A DNA stretch of 47,216 nt, from NCBI GenBank assembly GCA_030605565.1, contig JAUWIB010000124.1:1-47216 (forward strand), in the 5' to 3' direction. Made by a program: the position numbers and the translations under genes. The notes under the pieces are model-generated. The model saw only the letters and a list, made by a program, of their open reading frames with translations, was not told where the DNA came from and made no database searches. This document shows positions 8,970-15,969 of the stretch, piece after piece (positions within the stretch are counted from its first letter, which is position 1; every line of letters begins with the position of its first letter). This DNA is from a bacterium (GTDB lineage: Bacteria > Zixibacteria > MSB-5A5 > GN15 > FEB-12).

Positions 8970-8997
8970 GTCAGGAGCACAGGGATCCTGACCTACA
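8970..8997 (+). repeat. GTCAGGA...TCCTGACCTAC hairpin repeat, copy 1
   Basis: GTCAGGA and TCCTGAC flank a CACAGG-containing loop, and CTAC follows. Related copies are at 34643-34669 and 43330-43355. Confidence 0.65.
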
Positions 8998-9019
8998 AAG
9001 CTACTTTTGCTGAGTTACC

Positions 9020-9097
9020 TCCAGTTCAGACAGGCCTCGGAATCACCATCGACCCTATTATGCGAATATAGTAAACCACAAAACGAACCCATTTCCC
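9020..9097 (+). repeat. Dispersed repeat, ~65-79 bp, copy B
   Basis: It matches copy A (8140-8218) from TCAGACAGGCCTC through CACAAAACGAACCCATTTC with scattered substitutions. Copies A and B lie on either side of osmC, in the same orientation. Confidence 0.85.
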
Positions 9098-9143
9098 CCA
9101 GGGTGGCTCGGACGTTCGGGCTTGTTGAAGAACCCCGAGAACA

Positions 9144-9194
9144 GTCATTGCGAGGAGCTAAGACACTCGTGTCGTAGCGACGCGGCAATCTCAT
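9144..9194 (+). repeat. CATTGCGAG...GGCAATCTCA repeat
   Basis: The outer ends GTCATTGCGAG and GGCAATCTCA enclose an inner palindromic GACACTCGTGTC. Related copies are at 9277-9313 (inverted), 34458-34498, 35002-35112 (inverted pair) and 43383-43435. Confidence 0.75.
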
Positions 9195-9203
9195 ACGGTT
9201 CGT

Positions 9204-9268
9204 GGTGTCGGGAGTCTCTGCCCGACACCGTTCGATGCAAGAGCCGTCAGGCAGAAACACCTGACGGC
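9204..9268 (+). repeat. Two adjacent 9-bp hairpins
   Basis: GGTGTCGGG pairs with CCCGACACC (9204-9229), then GCCGTCAGG pairs with CCTGACGGC (9243-9268), both perfectly. Together with 9144-9194 and 9277-9313 they form a composite of inverted CATTGCGAG units. The 742-bp gap 8792-9533 otherwise holds no gene. Confidence 0.65.
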
Positions 9269-9276
9269 ACAGGAAA

Positions 9277-9313
9277 TTGAGATTGCCGCACTCCCTACGG
9301 TCGCTCGCTATGA
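9277..9313 (-). repeat. CATTGCGAG repeat, inverted partner of 9144-9194
   Basis: TTGAGATTGCCGCA...GGTCGCTCGCTATGACA is the reverse-complement form of the CATTGCGAG repeat, giving a fold-back with 9144-9194 around the two hairpins. Confidence 0.65.
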
Positions 9314-9533
9314 CAACCAAAGGGACATTATCAACACTCCTGTTCGTCAGGGTTTCACTTCTGGTGAGCAACCGGGTGACCGGCTCAAACTTGTTTGGGA
9401 CGGGACCTTCCGGCGGCAGAGTTAACCGTTGCCATTCGGGGAATGATGTCGTACCCTGAAGAGGTTAACATAACAAGGCTAACAACATCAATCACCAGAT
9501 TCCGGCGATCTGTTCGCCAAGGAGGGTACCACG

Positions 9534-11330
9534 ATGCCAGAAAGCAAATGGAAGACAAGAGTAAAGGCCGATGTTCCGGACATCCGTGACTGGATGTATT
9601 CGCCCCCGCTCATTCAGATCAAGGAGACTATCGATCCCCCGAGAGACCTTTACATCCTCAATCAGAAGAGCGAGGGAGCGTGCACCGGGTTTGCCGTGGC
9701 CGCCGCCATCAACTACCTGTACACACAGGCGGGGCAGAACACCAGAGTCAGTCCCCGCATGTTGTACGAGATGGCTAAGCGCCACGACGAGTGGCCGGGC
9801 GAGGACTACGGCGGTTCCAGTCTGCGCGGAGCTATCCACGGCTGGAAGTACATGGGTGTCTGTCTGGAGAAGCTGTGGCGCTACTATATTAAGGACAAGG
9901 GAAGCCTGACCATCGGTAAGGCCAAGGATGCGCGCAGTCACACCATCGGTGCTTACTACCGCCTCAAGCCGGAGATAACGGATTATCACGCTGCTCTCAA
10001 TGAGACCGGAGTGATCGCGGCATCGGCCAAAGTACACACCGGCTGGCTCAATCCTAAGGGTGGTCGGATCAGACAGAGCAAGTTTTCTATCGGCGGTCAC
10101 GCTTTTGCCATAGTCGGCTATAACAAAGAAGGCTTTTGGGTGCAGAATTCCTGGGGACCCTCTTGGGGCGAAAACGGCCTGGCCCTGTGGACCTACGAGG
10201 ACTGGGCGGTCAATATAATGGACGGCTGGGTGTTTCGCCTGGCTCTGCCGACACCGCAGATTTTCGGTTTGCGGCCGGGATCGTCTACTGGGAGCGAAGA
10301 AAGCACCGGCCAGGCCAAAAAACCGGCCGTCAGCCGGTCGGAGATCGCCGGCCACTTCATTCACATCGACGACGGCGCCTACAAGGAGAGCGGGCGATAC
10401 TGGAGCAATCAGGATGATATCGAACAGACGGCCAGGCTGGTGGCCGGCCAGTCCAAATACAAACATCTGCTGGTCTACATGCACGGTGGATTGAACTCGC
10501 CGACCGCGTCCGCCCGCCGCATCGCCGCTATGAAGGACGTGTTCAAAATGAACGGCGTGTACCCGTTCCACATCATGTACGATACCGGCCTCGCCGAAGA
10601 GTTGAAGGACCTCATCCTGCGCAAGGAGAGAGCGGCGGCGGAACGCGTGGGCGCCTTTAGTGACTATTCAGACTGGTGTATCGAGAAGTTGCTTAGCCGA
10701 CCGGGAACGCTGCTATGGGATGAAATGAAGCGGGATGCCTACGACGCATTCGCTCCTGGTGGCGCCGGCACTGATGCTCTGGAGCGATTCGCCGCGCATA
10801 TCCGGCGGAGCGGCAAACTCACAAAAATCCATCTGGTGGGGCACAGCACCGGAGCGGTGGTGATAGCCCATCTGCTTCAGACCATGAGACGAAGGCAGAT
10901 TCGCATCGCGTCCTGCTCGCTCATGGCGCCGGCCTGCTCGGTCGATCTGTACAACGAAGCGTACCTGCCGGTGTTGCAGGGCAAGACGCAGCTAAAACTC
11001 GATGATCTGGCTATCTACAACCTGAGAGATAGACTGGAGAGGGATGATACCGTAACGCTCTACAAGAAGTCGCTGCTATATCTTGTCTCCAATGCTTTCG
11101 AGCGGGAGAAGGGGAAACCGATCCTGGGCATGGCGATGTTCAAAGACAAAGTCAAGACCGTTAGATCGCTTCCGCAGTTCTTTTATTCCAACGGTACTGA
11201 CGGACAACGGACGCGCAGCACCACCCACGGCGGGTTTGACAACGACAGGTATACGATGAATCATGTCCTGCGGCGGGTGCTTGGGGTGGCGCCCGGGCAT
11301 CCTTTCACCAAGGAAGACTTGAAGTACTAG
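9534..11330 (+). CDS. Papain-like (C1A) cysteine protease fused to an alpha/beta hydrolase
   Basis: The 598-residue protein has two enzyme domains. Residues about 10-240 form a papain-fold protease: Gln44 (oxyanion) and Cys50 in NQKSEGACTGFA, His189 in GGHAFAIVGY, and Asn205 in QNSWGPSWGENG. All four catalytic positions are intact. A Ser/Gly/Glu linker (about 247-265) follows. Residues about 270-598 look like an alpha/beta hydrolase: strand plus oxyanion loop LLVYMHGGLNS (312-322), nucleophile elbow GHSTG (436-440, Ser438), and a C-terminal THGGFDND whose His565 could complete the triad. There is no signal peptide or propeptide. ATG 9534 has an AAGGAGGG box. It is monocistronic; a hairpin follows at 11359. 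Substrates are unknown. Confidence 0.88.
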   Translation: MPESKWKTRVKADVPDIRDWMYSPPLIQIKETIDPPRDLYILNQKSEGACTGFAVAAAINYLYTQAGQNTRVSPRMLYEMAKRHDEWPGEDYGGSSLRGAIHGWKYMGVCLEKLWRYYIKDKGSLTIGKAKDARSHTIGAYYRLKPEITDYHAALNETGVIAASAKVHTGWLNPKGGRIRQSKFSIGGHAFAIVGYNKEGFWVQNSWGPSWGENGLALWTYEDWAVNIMDGWVFRLALPTPQIFGLRPGSSTGSEESTGQAKKPAVSRSEIAGHFIHIDDGAYKESGRYWSNQDDIEQTARLVAGQSKYKHLLVYMHGGLNSPTASARRIAAMKDVFKMNGVYPFHIMYDTGLAEELKDLILRKERAAAERVGAFSDYSDWCIEKLLSRPGTLLWDEMKRDAYDAFAPGGAGTDALERFAAHIRRSGKLTKIHLVGHSTGAVVIAHLLQTMRRRQIRIASCSLMAPACSVDLYNEAYLPVLQGKTQLKLDDLAIYNLRDRLERDDTVTLYKKSLLYLVSNAFEREKGKPILGMAMFKDKVKTVRSLPQFFYSNGTDGQRTRSTTHGGFDNDRYTMNHVLRRVLGVAPGHPFTKEDLKY

Positions 11331-11358
11331 GAATCGCAGAATTCCAAGATTGCGAACC

Positions 11359-11390
11359 AGGCTCCTCGTCAGGACGTCGGCGAGGGGCCT
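11359..11390 (+). terminator. Likely terminator hairpin after the protease/hydrolase gene
   Basis: AGGCTCCTCG pairs with CGAGGGGCCT (ten pairs, one G-T) around a 12-nt loop, 28 nt after the stop. Only a weak T-containing tail follows. Confidence 0.45.
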
Positions 11391-11660
11391 CTTGATTGTC
11401 CCTGGTTCAGAATAGGTAGTTCCAAGCGCTGGCCGACGCTCCTCCGGAACATGTAACCCTGGTGTTCAAATGCGGCACGCTTCAGGAGCTTCCACCGGGA
11501 ATGACCACGCTGAGTGGCCCTATGACCCTTCGGGCCGCCGGAGTGACCATCCGCCGGCAGTAAGGGAAGTCGAAGCCGGACGCCCCACAGCATGGGGAGT
11601 AACGCACCTCGCAAGAACGTGCGCGCCCGGGTGGCAGAAGGCTTGGGTGTGTTCTTCACC

Positions 11661-11678
11661 GCAGATGTGGACATCTGC
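11661..11678. repeat. GGCAGATGT palindrome copy
   Basis: GCAGATGTGGACATCTGC is a perfect match to the palindrome core, in the repeat field 11391-12180. That field contains no convincing gene. Confidence 0.75.
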
Positions 11679-11696
11679 CGGACACGTAGAAGTCTG

Positions 11697-11727
11697 GTGC
11701 GCGGCGGATGTCCCCGTCTGCCGCGAC
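11697..11727 (+). repeat. GCGG..GTCCCCGTCT palindrome, copy 1
   Basis: A 10-bp stem (GCGGCGGATG with CGTCTGCCGC) encloses TCCC. The copy at 34368-34398 differs at two stem positions: C-G becomes T-A, and a T-G wobble becomes C-G. Pairing is kept both times. Confidence 0.75.
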
Positions 11728-11780
11728 AGCACCCATGAGCCGGTGCACGAGGAACGTACACCGGCCACTCAAGCACTGTC

Positions 11781-11801
11781 ATGCCGGACTTGGTCCGGCA
11801 T
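11781..11801 (+). repeat. ATGCCGGAC hairpin repeat
   Basis: ATGCCGGAC and GTCCGGCAT pair perfectly around a 3-nt loop. The motif resembles a TCATGCCGGACTTGATCCGG-type repeat seen between genes of many bacteria. Confidence 0.65.
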
Positions 11802-11824
11802 CCAGGGCTATTTGCAGAGACTGG

Positions 11825-11844
11825 ATACTGGCGTTCGCCAGTAT
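11825..11844 (+). repeat. ATACTGGC hairpin, copy 2
   Basis: It has the same 8-bp stem as 8886-8905, with loop GTTC instead of GAAA. Confidence 0.75.
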
Positions 11845-11975
11845 GACAGAGTGCGGGCAGTCGTAGGTAAACTTCGGTACCCCACCCAGAGCTTCAGCGT
11901 CGGGTGGGAATCTTCGTTGTCGCGCTTGGGATCCCACCTGTCGCTTCGCTATAGGTGGGGTATCAGTTATCCTAC

Positions 11976-11995
11976 GGCAGATGTGGACATCTGCC
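11976..11995. repeat. GGCAGATGT palindrome copy
   Basis: The sequence GGCAGATGTGGACATCTGCC is identical to the copy upstream of osmC (8317-8336). Confidence 0.8.
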
Positions 11996-12072
11996 GCTCA
12001 CAAAACCCGTATCGCCCGGGCGTCCATCCTCGCCGCATAGGTATCTCAAACTTGTTTGGCACGGCAGTTTCA

Positions 12073-12134
12073 GCAGGGCAGATTTGTCTTCAAACCTGCC
12101 GATATCGGCAGGTCTGCGGACAGACCTGCCCTGC
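12073..12134. repeat. 62-bp double-hairpin element, copy 1
   Basis: The left hairpin pairs GGCAGATTTG with CAAACCTGCC around TCTT (one mismatch). The right hairpin pairs GGCAGGTCTG with CAGACCTGCC around CGGA. The two arms are also roughly inverted copies of each other, meeting at a central GATATC. Copy 2 is at 25405-25466 and has exactly the same length. Other bases of 11391-12180 hold no gene that I can support. Confidence 0.8.
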
Positions 12135-12182
12135 TTTCCAAATCTACTGTCGCGCACTTGAACGGACACACAAATGTATCTG

Positions 12183-12659
12183 CTAATGCACCATGCGTAC
12201 CATGCGAAGACCAACGGTGTAGGAAGAAGTGCTCTCGATGACGAAGCCGGCTTTGAGATAGCAGCCCAGGGTGACAGTGCAGTCGCCGTAGAGGTTCAGG
12301 AGTACTTTGGCCACGTTAGGACGATCAGCAGCCCGCCGGTAGAGCAACTCAAGCATCTTGGCGCCATAACCCTCAGAACGTTTGAACGGGTCGACGATAA
12401 GATGCGCGACCTCCATCGCCATCTCCAGCGGTCGGTTGAACAATTCCCCATAGGCAACCGGTTTGCGTTGCCACAGGAGAATGTAAGATCTGACGGAGTC
12501 CCGCTGCCAGGAGTCGACGATATCGTCCGGCGGCGGAAAGTCCTTGCCGCGACAAACGTTGTGATAAGTCTCCTCCGAATCGATCCATGAACGGACCACC
12601 TGCGCGTACTCCGCTGTGTAGGGAACGATATCGGCCTTGGCCTGGGTCCGTTCGGGCAC
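12183..12659 (-). CDS. GNAT-family N-acetyltransferase
   Basis: GNAT enzymes move an acetyl group from acetyl-CoA to an amine. The 158-residue length fits a single GNAT domain. The acetyl-CoA binding segment is seen as VAHLIVDPFKRSEGYGAKML (about residues 85-105), where RSEGYG is the Q/RxxGxG/A motif, and a late LNLYGDCTVTLGCYLKAGF matches the C-terminal Asn/Tyr region. The start is GTG 12659, four nt after the glmS stop, so it is translated with glmS. Position after glmM-glmS suggests an amino-sugar or cell-wall link, but GNAT substrates cannot be read from sequence; GNA1-like glucosamine-6-phosphate acetylation is only one possibility. Confidence 0.85.
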   Translation of the reverse strand: MPERTQAKADIVPYTAEYAQVVRSWIDSEETYHNVCRGKDFPPPDDIVDSWQRDSVRSYILLWQRKPVAYGELFNRPLEMAMEVAHLIVDPFKRSEGYGAKMLELLYRRAADRPNVAKVLLNLYGDCTVTLGCYLKAGFVIESTSSYTVGLRMVRMVH

Positions 12660-12663
12660 GGCT

Positions 12664-14490
12664 TTACTCCACTGTCACCGACTTGGCCAGATTGCGTGGT
12701 TGATCGACATGACAGCCACGCATCACAGCGATATGATAGGCCAGTAGTTGCAAAGGTATGATCGACAGCAGCGGCGTCAGCAACCGATAAGTCTTCGGAA
12801 TGTAGATGACATGGTTAACGCGCTCGGCGATTTCGGTGTCACCCTCGGTGGCGATGGCAATTATTTTCCCCTTGCGGGCGCGCACCTCGGCGATGTTGGA
12901 CATCACCTTGTCATAGACCGGGTCCTGCAGCGCAATCACCACCACCGGCATGGATTTGTCAATCAGCGCAATCGGTCCGTGTTTCATTTCGGCGGCCGGG
13001 TAACCCTCAGCGTGGATGTAGGAGATCTCTTTCAGTTTGAGCGCACCCTCCAGGGCTGTGGGAAAGTTGATGCCGCGACCGAGATACAGGAAGTTGTTGG
13101 CTTTATAATACTCGTTGGCTATCTGTTTGATCTGTTCTTCGGCCTGAAGGATCGAGCCGACCTGTTCGGGTATCTTGTAGATCGCGGAGATGATCTCCTG
13201 GCCCTGCTGCACCGAGATGTGGCGCATTCGTCCAAGCAGAGTGGCGACCAGCGCGAGCACCATCACCTGATGTGTGAACGCCTTGGTCGAAGCCACGCCG
13301 ATTTCCGGTCCGGCGTGGATGTACACGCCACCGTCGGACTCTCGCGCGATGGAACTACCGACCACATTGACCGCGCCCACCACGGTGGCGCCGCGATGTT
13401 TGGCCTCGCGCATCGCCGCCAGAGTGTCGGCTGTTTCACCTGACTGGCTGATGGCGAGCAGCAGAGTGTTCTCGTCAATGATCGGTGAACGGTACCGGAA
13501 CTCGGATGCGTATTCCACTTCAACCGACACCCGGGCAAGTTCCTCGATCATGTATTCGCCGATCAGCGAGGCGTGCCAGGAGGTGCCGCAGGCAGTGACG
13601 ATGATGCGCTTAATCTGGCGCAGTTCGTCATACTGCAGGTTGAGTCCGTTTAGCCGTGGGATACCCTCTTCCCAGTTGAGGCGTCCTCGGAAGGCGTTGG
13701 GTAAGGTGCGTTCCTGCTCATGGATCTCCTTGAGCATGAAATGATCGTAGCCTTCTTTTTCAATCTGATCGAGGGTCCAACTCACTTCTTCAACCGGGTG
13801 ATCTATTTTGACATTTTGAATGGTAGTCACTTCGAAATCGGTATCGGTCACGGTAGCGATCTCGCCGTCGGTCAGGTATACGACTTTGTTGGTGTGCTCA
13901 AGCATCGCTGAAACATCAGAGGCAACGAAGTTCTCACCATCGCCTCGGCCGAGCACCAGAGGCGAACCCATGCGAGCCGCGACTATCGTCCTCGGGTGCA
14001 GAGATGACACCACGGCAATGCCATAGGTGCCCTCGACCTGGCTGAGGGCGGCACGCACAGCGGCGGTCAGGTCACCGTCGTAGTTGAAGCGAATCAGGTG
14101 CACAAGAATCTCAGAGTCGGTATCGGTCTGCATCACGAAACCATGACGGTCGAGAAATTGCTTGAGGGTCCGATAGTTTTCGATGATGCCGTTGTGCACC
14201 AGCGCGATTTCATGGTCGGCATCAGTGTGCGGATGGGCGTTGAGTTTAGTCGGTTCGCCATGGGTGGCCCAGCGCGTGTGAGCTATTCCTTGTGTGCTGT
14301 CGCAGTCGACGTCGCCGAGGACTTCTTCAAGACAAGCTATCTTGCCGGCCTCTTTGGCCACCGTCAGTCCGGCCTTGGTCATCAAAGCAATGCCGGCTGA
14401 GTCGTAGCCGCGGTATTCCAGTCGCTTCAGACCGCTTATCAGGATAGGCATGGCCTGCTGGTGTCCGACATATCCAACGATTCCGCACAT
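12664..14490 (-). CDS. glmS: Glutamine--fructose-6-phosphate aminotransferase (isomerizing)
   Basis: GlmS makes glucosamine 6-phosphate from fructose 6-phosphate and glutamine, the first committed step to UDP-GlcNAc. The 608-residue length is standard. The N-terminal nucleophile Cys is in MCGIVGYVG, and the glutaminase domain carries THTRWATHG-like IAHTRWATHGEPT and GDGENF. Two SIS sugar-isomerase domains follow (ACGTSWHA, AISQSGETADTL, GRGINFPTALEGALKLKEISYIHAEGY), ending in the typical RNLAKSVTVE. ATG 14490 has an AGGAAGA box, 15 nt behind glmM; no room exists for a glmS ribozyme. Confidence 0.97.
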   Translation of the reverse strand: MCGIVGYVGHQQAMPILISGLKRLEYRGYDSAGIALMTKAGLTVAKEAGKIACLEEVLGDVDCDSTQGIAHTRWATHGEPTKLNAHPHTDADHEIALVHNGIIENYRTLKQFLDRHGFVMQTDTDSEILVHLIRFNYDGDLTAAVRAALSQVEGTYGIAVVSSLHPRTIVAARMGSPLVLGRGDGENFVASDVSAMLEHTNKVVYLTDGEIATVTDTDFEVTTIQNVKIDHPVEEVSWTLDQIEKEGYDHFMLKEIHEQERTLPNAFRGRLNWEEGIPRLNGLNLQYDELRQIKRIIVTACGTSWHASLIGEYMIEELARVSVEVEYASEFRYRSPIIDENTLLLAISQSGETADTLAAMREAKHRGATVVGAVNVVGSSIARESDGGVYIHAGPEIGVASTKAFTHQVMVLALVATLLGRMRHISVQQGQEIISAIYKIPEQVGSILQAEEQIKQIANEYYKANNFLYLGRGINFPTALEGALKLKEISYIHAEGYPAAEMKHGPIALIDKSMPVVVIALQDPVYDKVMSNIAEVRARKGKIIAIATEGDTEIAERVNHVIYIPKTYRLLTPLLSIIPLQLLAYHIAVMRGCHVDQPRNLAKSVTVE

Positions 14491-14505
14491 ACGGTCTTCC
14501 TCGTA

Positions 14506-15873
14506 CTATTTGAAGAGTCCAATAACTTTTTTCGACAGAACTTGACTCAATTTCGCATCATCGGTCTCAACGATGAGCCTGAAAATCGGCTCGGTGTTCG
14601 ATGATCTAATCTGCAACCAGCCTCGGTCGAAATCGAAACGAAGTCCATCCCGCCTGTCCAGACGCGACTGCCCGATTAACCCGCTCGCGATCCTTTTCTC
14701 AAATCGGCTCAAGCGCTGTTTGAAATCAATGGGCAGCCGGGCTTTTGACTTTATAGTATAGTAAGTCGGCAAAGTTTCCACCAGACCTGACAGGCCTTTC
14801 TTTTCTGCAGCCAGATGCGACAGTACCAGAGCGGCTGCGATCAGGGCGTCCCGTCCGGCGTGAAAACTCGGATAGATGACGCCGCCGTTCCCCTCACCGC
14901 CAATGACGGCACGCCGACGGTGCATCGTTTCCACCACGTTGGCCTCGCCGACTTTGGCGTAGTGCACTTTTGAACCCATAGCCGCAGCGACATCGGCGGT
15001 GACTTTCGAGGTCGACAAATTGATAACGGTCGGTCCCGAAATCTTTGACAGCACCTGCTTAACGGCGATGGTCAGCGTAAGTTCCTCACCGATAGGGCGG
15101 CCAGTTTCATCCACTAGTGCTAACCGGTCGGCGTCGGGATCGCAAGCCATCCCCAGATCAGCCTTATGGCGTCGTACCGCCTTGCTCAGTTGGGTCAGGT
15201 TGGTCGGGATTGGTTCAGGCTCATGGACGAAGTTGCCGTCCCCTTTGCAGTTGATCTCGATGACCGAGACTCCCAGGGCGCGGAGTAGTTGCGGAAGTGC
15301 TACCGAGCCGGCGCCGTTGATGGCATCAACCACTATCTTGAAACGTTGTTTCCTGACCGCCGTCCTGGTGACCGCTTTGGCTTTGAGGGTCATGCGAATA
15401 TGCTCGTCGACCCAGTGACGCTGCTGGTAGATAGTACCCAATTCACCGGCTGGACGGTAAGCGAACTTGCCGGCGTTGAAGATACGATCGAGCTTCTTAT
15501 ACTGCGATGGAGTTATAAACTCGCCCAGGTGGTTAAAAAACTTCAGAGCATTCCATGGCGCCGGGTTGTGCGAGGCCGTGATACAGATGCCGCCGGCAGC
15601 CTTCAACTTTTTGACGGCAATCTCCACGGTCGGGGTGGGGACGATACCGATTTCGACGACATCGATCCCAACCGACATTAGCCCGGCAACGACGGCATGG
15701 GTGAACATCTCGCCGGAAGGACGGCTGTCGCGCCCGATTACTACCCTGCCGTTTTTCAGCATAGTACCGAACGTAGCGCCATAGCTTGTCGCTATGAGCG
15801 GGTCAAGTCCGGCGCCGACAATGCCTCTGATACCGGAAGTGGATTTAATAAGGGTCTGTTTGGGCATTTGCAT
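14506..15873 (-). CDS. glmM: Phosphoglucosamine mutase (alpha-D-phosphohexomutase family)
   Basis: The enzyme converts glucosamine 6-phosphate to glucosamine 1-phosphate. The 455-residue protein shows all four phosphohexomutase signatures: the phospho-serine loop ICITASHNP (Ser101), the metal loop CDPDADRLA, the sugar loop GGEGNGGVIYP, and the phosphate loop RSSNTEPIFR. The sugar and phosphate loops (GGEGNGG, SNTEP) resemble archaeal-type GlmM and phosphomannomutase/phosphoglucomutase more than E. coli GlmM, so dual specificity is possible. The glmM name rests on its place directly before glmS. Start ATG 15873 lies next to an in-frame ATG two codons on. An extended -10 promoter sits about 40 bp upstream. 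Confidence 0.85.
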   Translation of the reverse strand: MQMPKQTLIKSTSGIRGIVGAGLDPLIATSYGATFGTMLKNGRVVIGRDSRPSGEMFTHAVVAGLMSVGIDVVEIGIVPTPTVEIAVKKLKAAGGICITASHNPAPWNALKFFNHLGEFITPSQYKKLDRIFNAGKFAYRPAGELGTIYQQRHWVDEHIRMTLKAKAVTRTAVRKQRFKIVVDAINGAGSVALPQLLRALGVSVIEINCKGDGNFVHEPEPIPTNLTQLSKAVRRHKADLGMACDPDADRLALVDETGRPIGEELTLTIAVKQVLSKISGPTVINLSTSKVTADVAAAMGSKVHYAKVGEANVVETMHRRRAVIGGEGNGGVIYPSFHAGRDALIAAALVLSHLAAEKKGLSGLVETLPTYYTIKSKARLPIDFKQRLSRFEKRIASGLIGQSRLDRRDGLRFDFDRGWLQIRSSNTEPIFRLIVETDDAKLSQVLSKKVIGLFK

Positions 15874-15913
15874 CCAAATGTGTTTGCGTTAGATTGTTCG
15901 GCTTCCAAAGAGA

Positions 15914-15942
15914 AAAATAGCAGTTTGAATGCGGAAAACCAA
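15914..15942 (-). promoter_or_regulatory. Likely promoter of glmM-glmS-GNAT
   Basis: On the minus strand TTGGTT (15937-15942) is followed, 17 bp later, by TATTTT (15914-15919), preceded by TGC (extended -10). The leader would be about 35 nt. Confidence 0.4.
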
Positions 15943-15969
15943 GAAAACTTGCCCCCGACATTGGACCCC

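Noticed and set aside
9492-10571. 359-codon open frame opposite the papain-like gene
   Set aside because: The opposite strand codes for a protein with intact catalytic motifs; this frame has no start signal or recognisable motif.
11470-12186. 238-codon open frame in the repeat field
   Set aside because: It runs through several palindromic repeats, has no ribosome binding site, and its composition (Cys/Arg/Thr-rich) is unlike neighbouring proteins.
14491-14505. glmS ribozyme before glmS
   Set aside because: Only 15 nt separate glmM and glmS; there is no room for the ribozyme.
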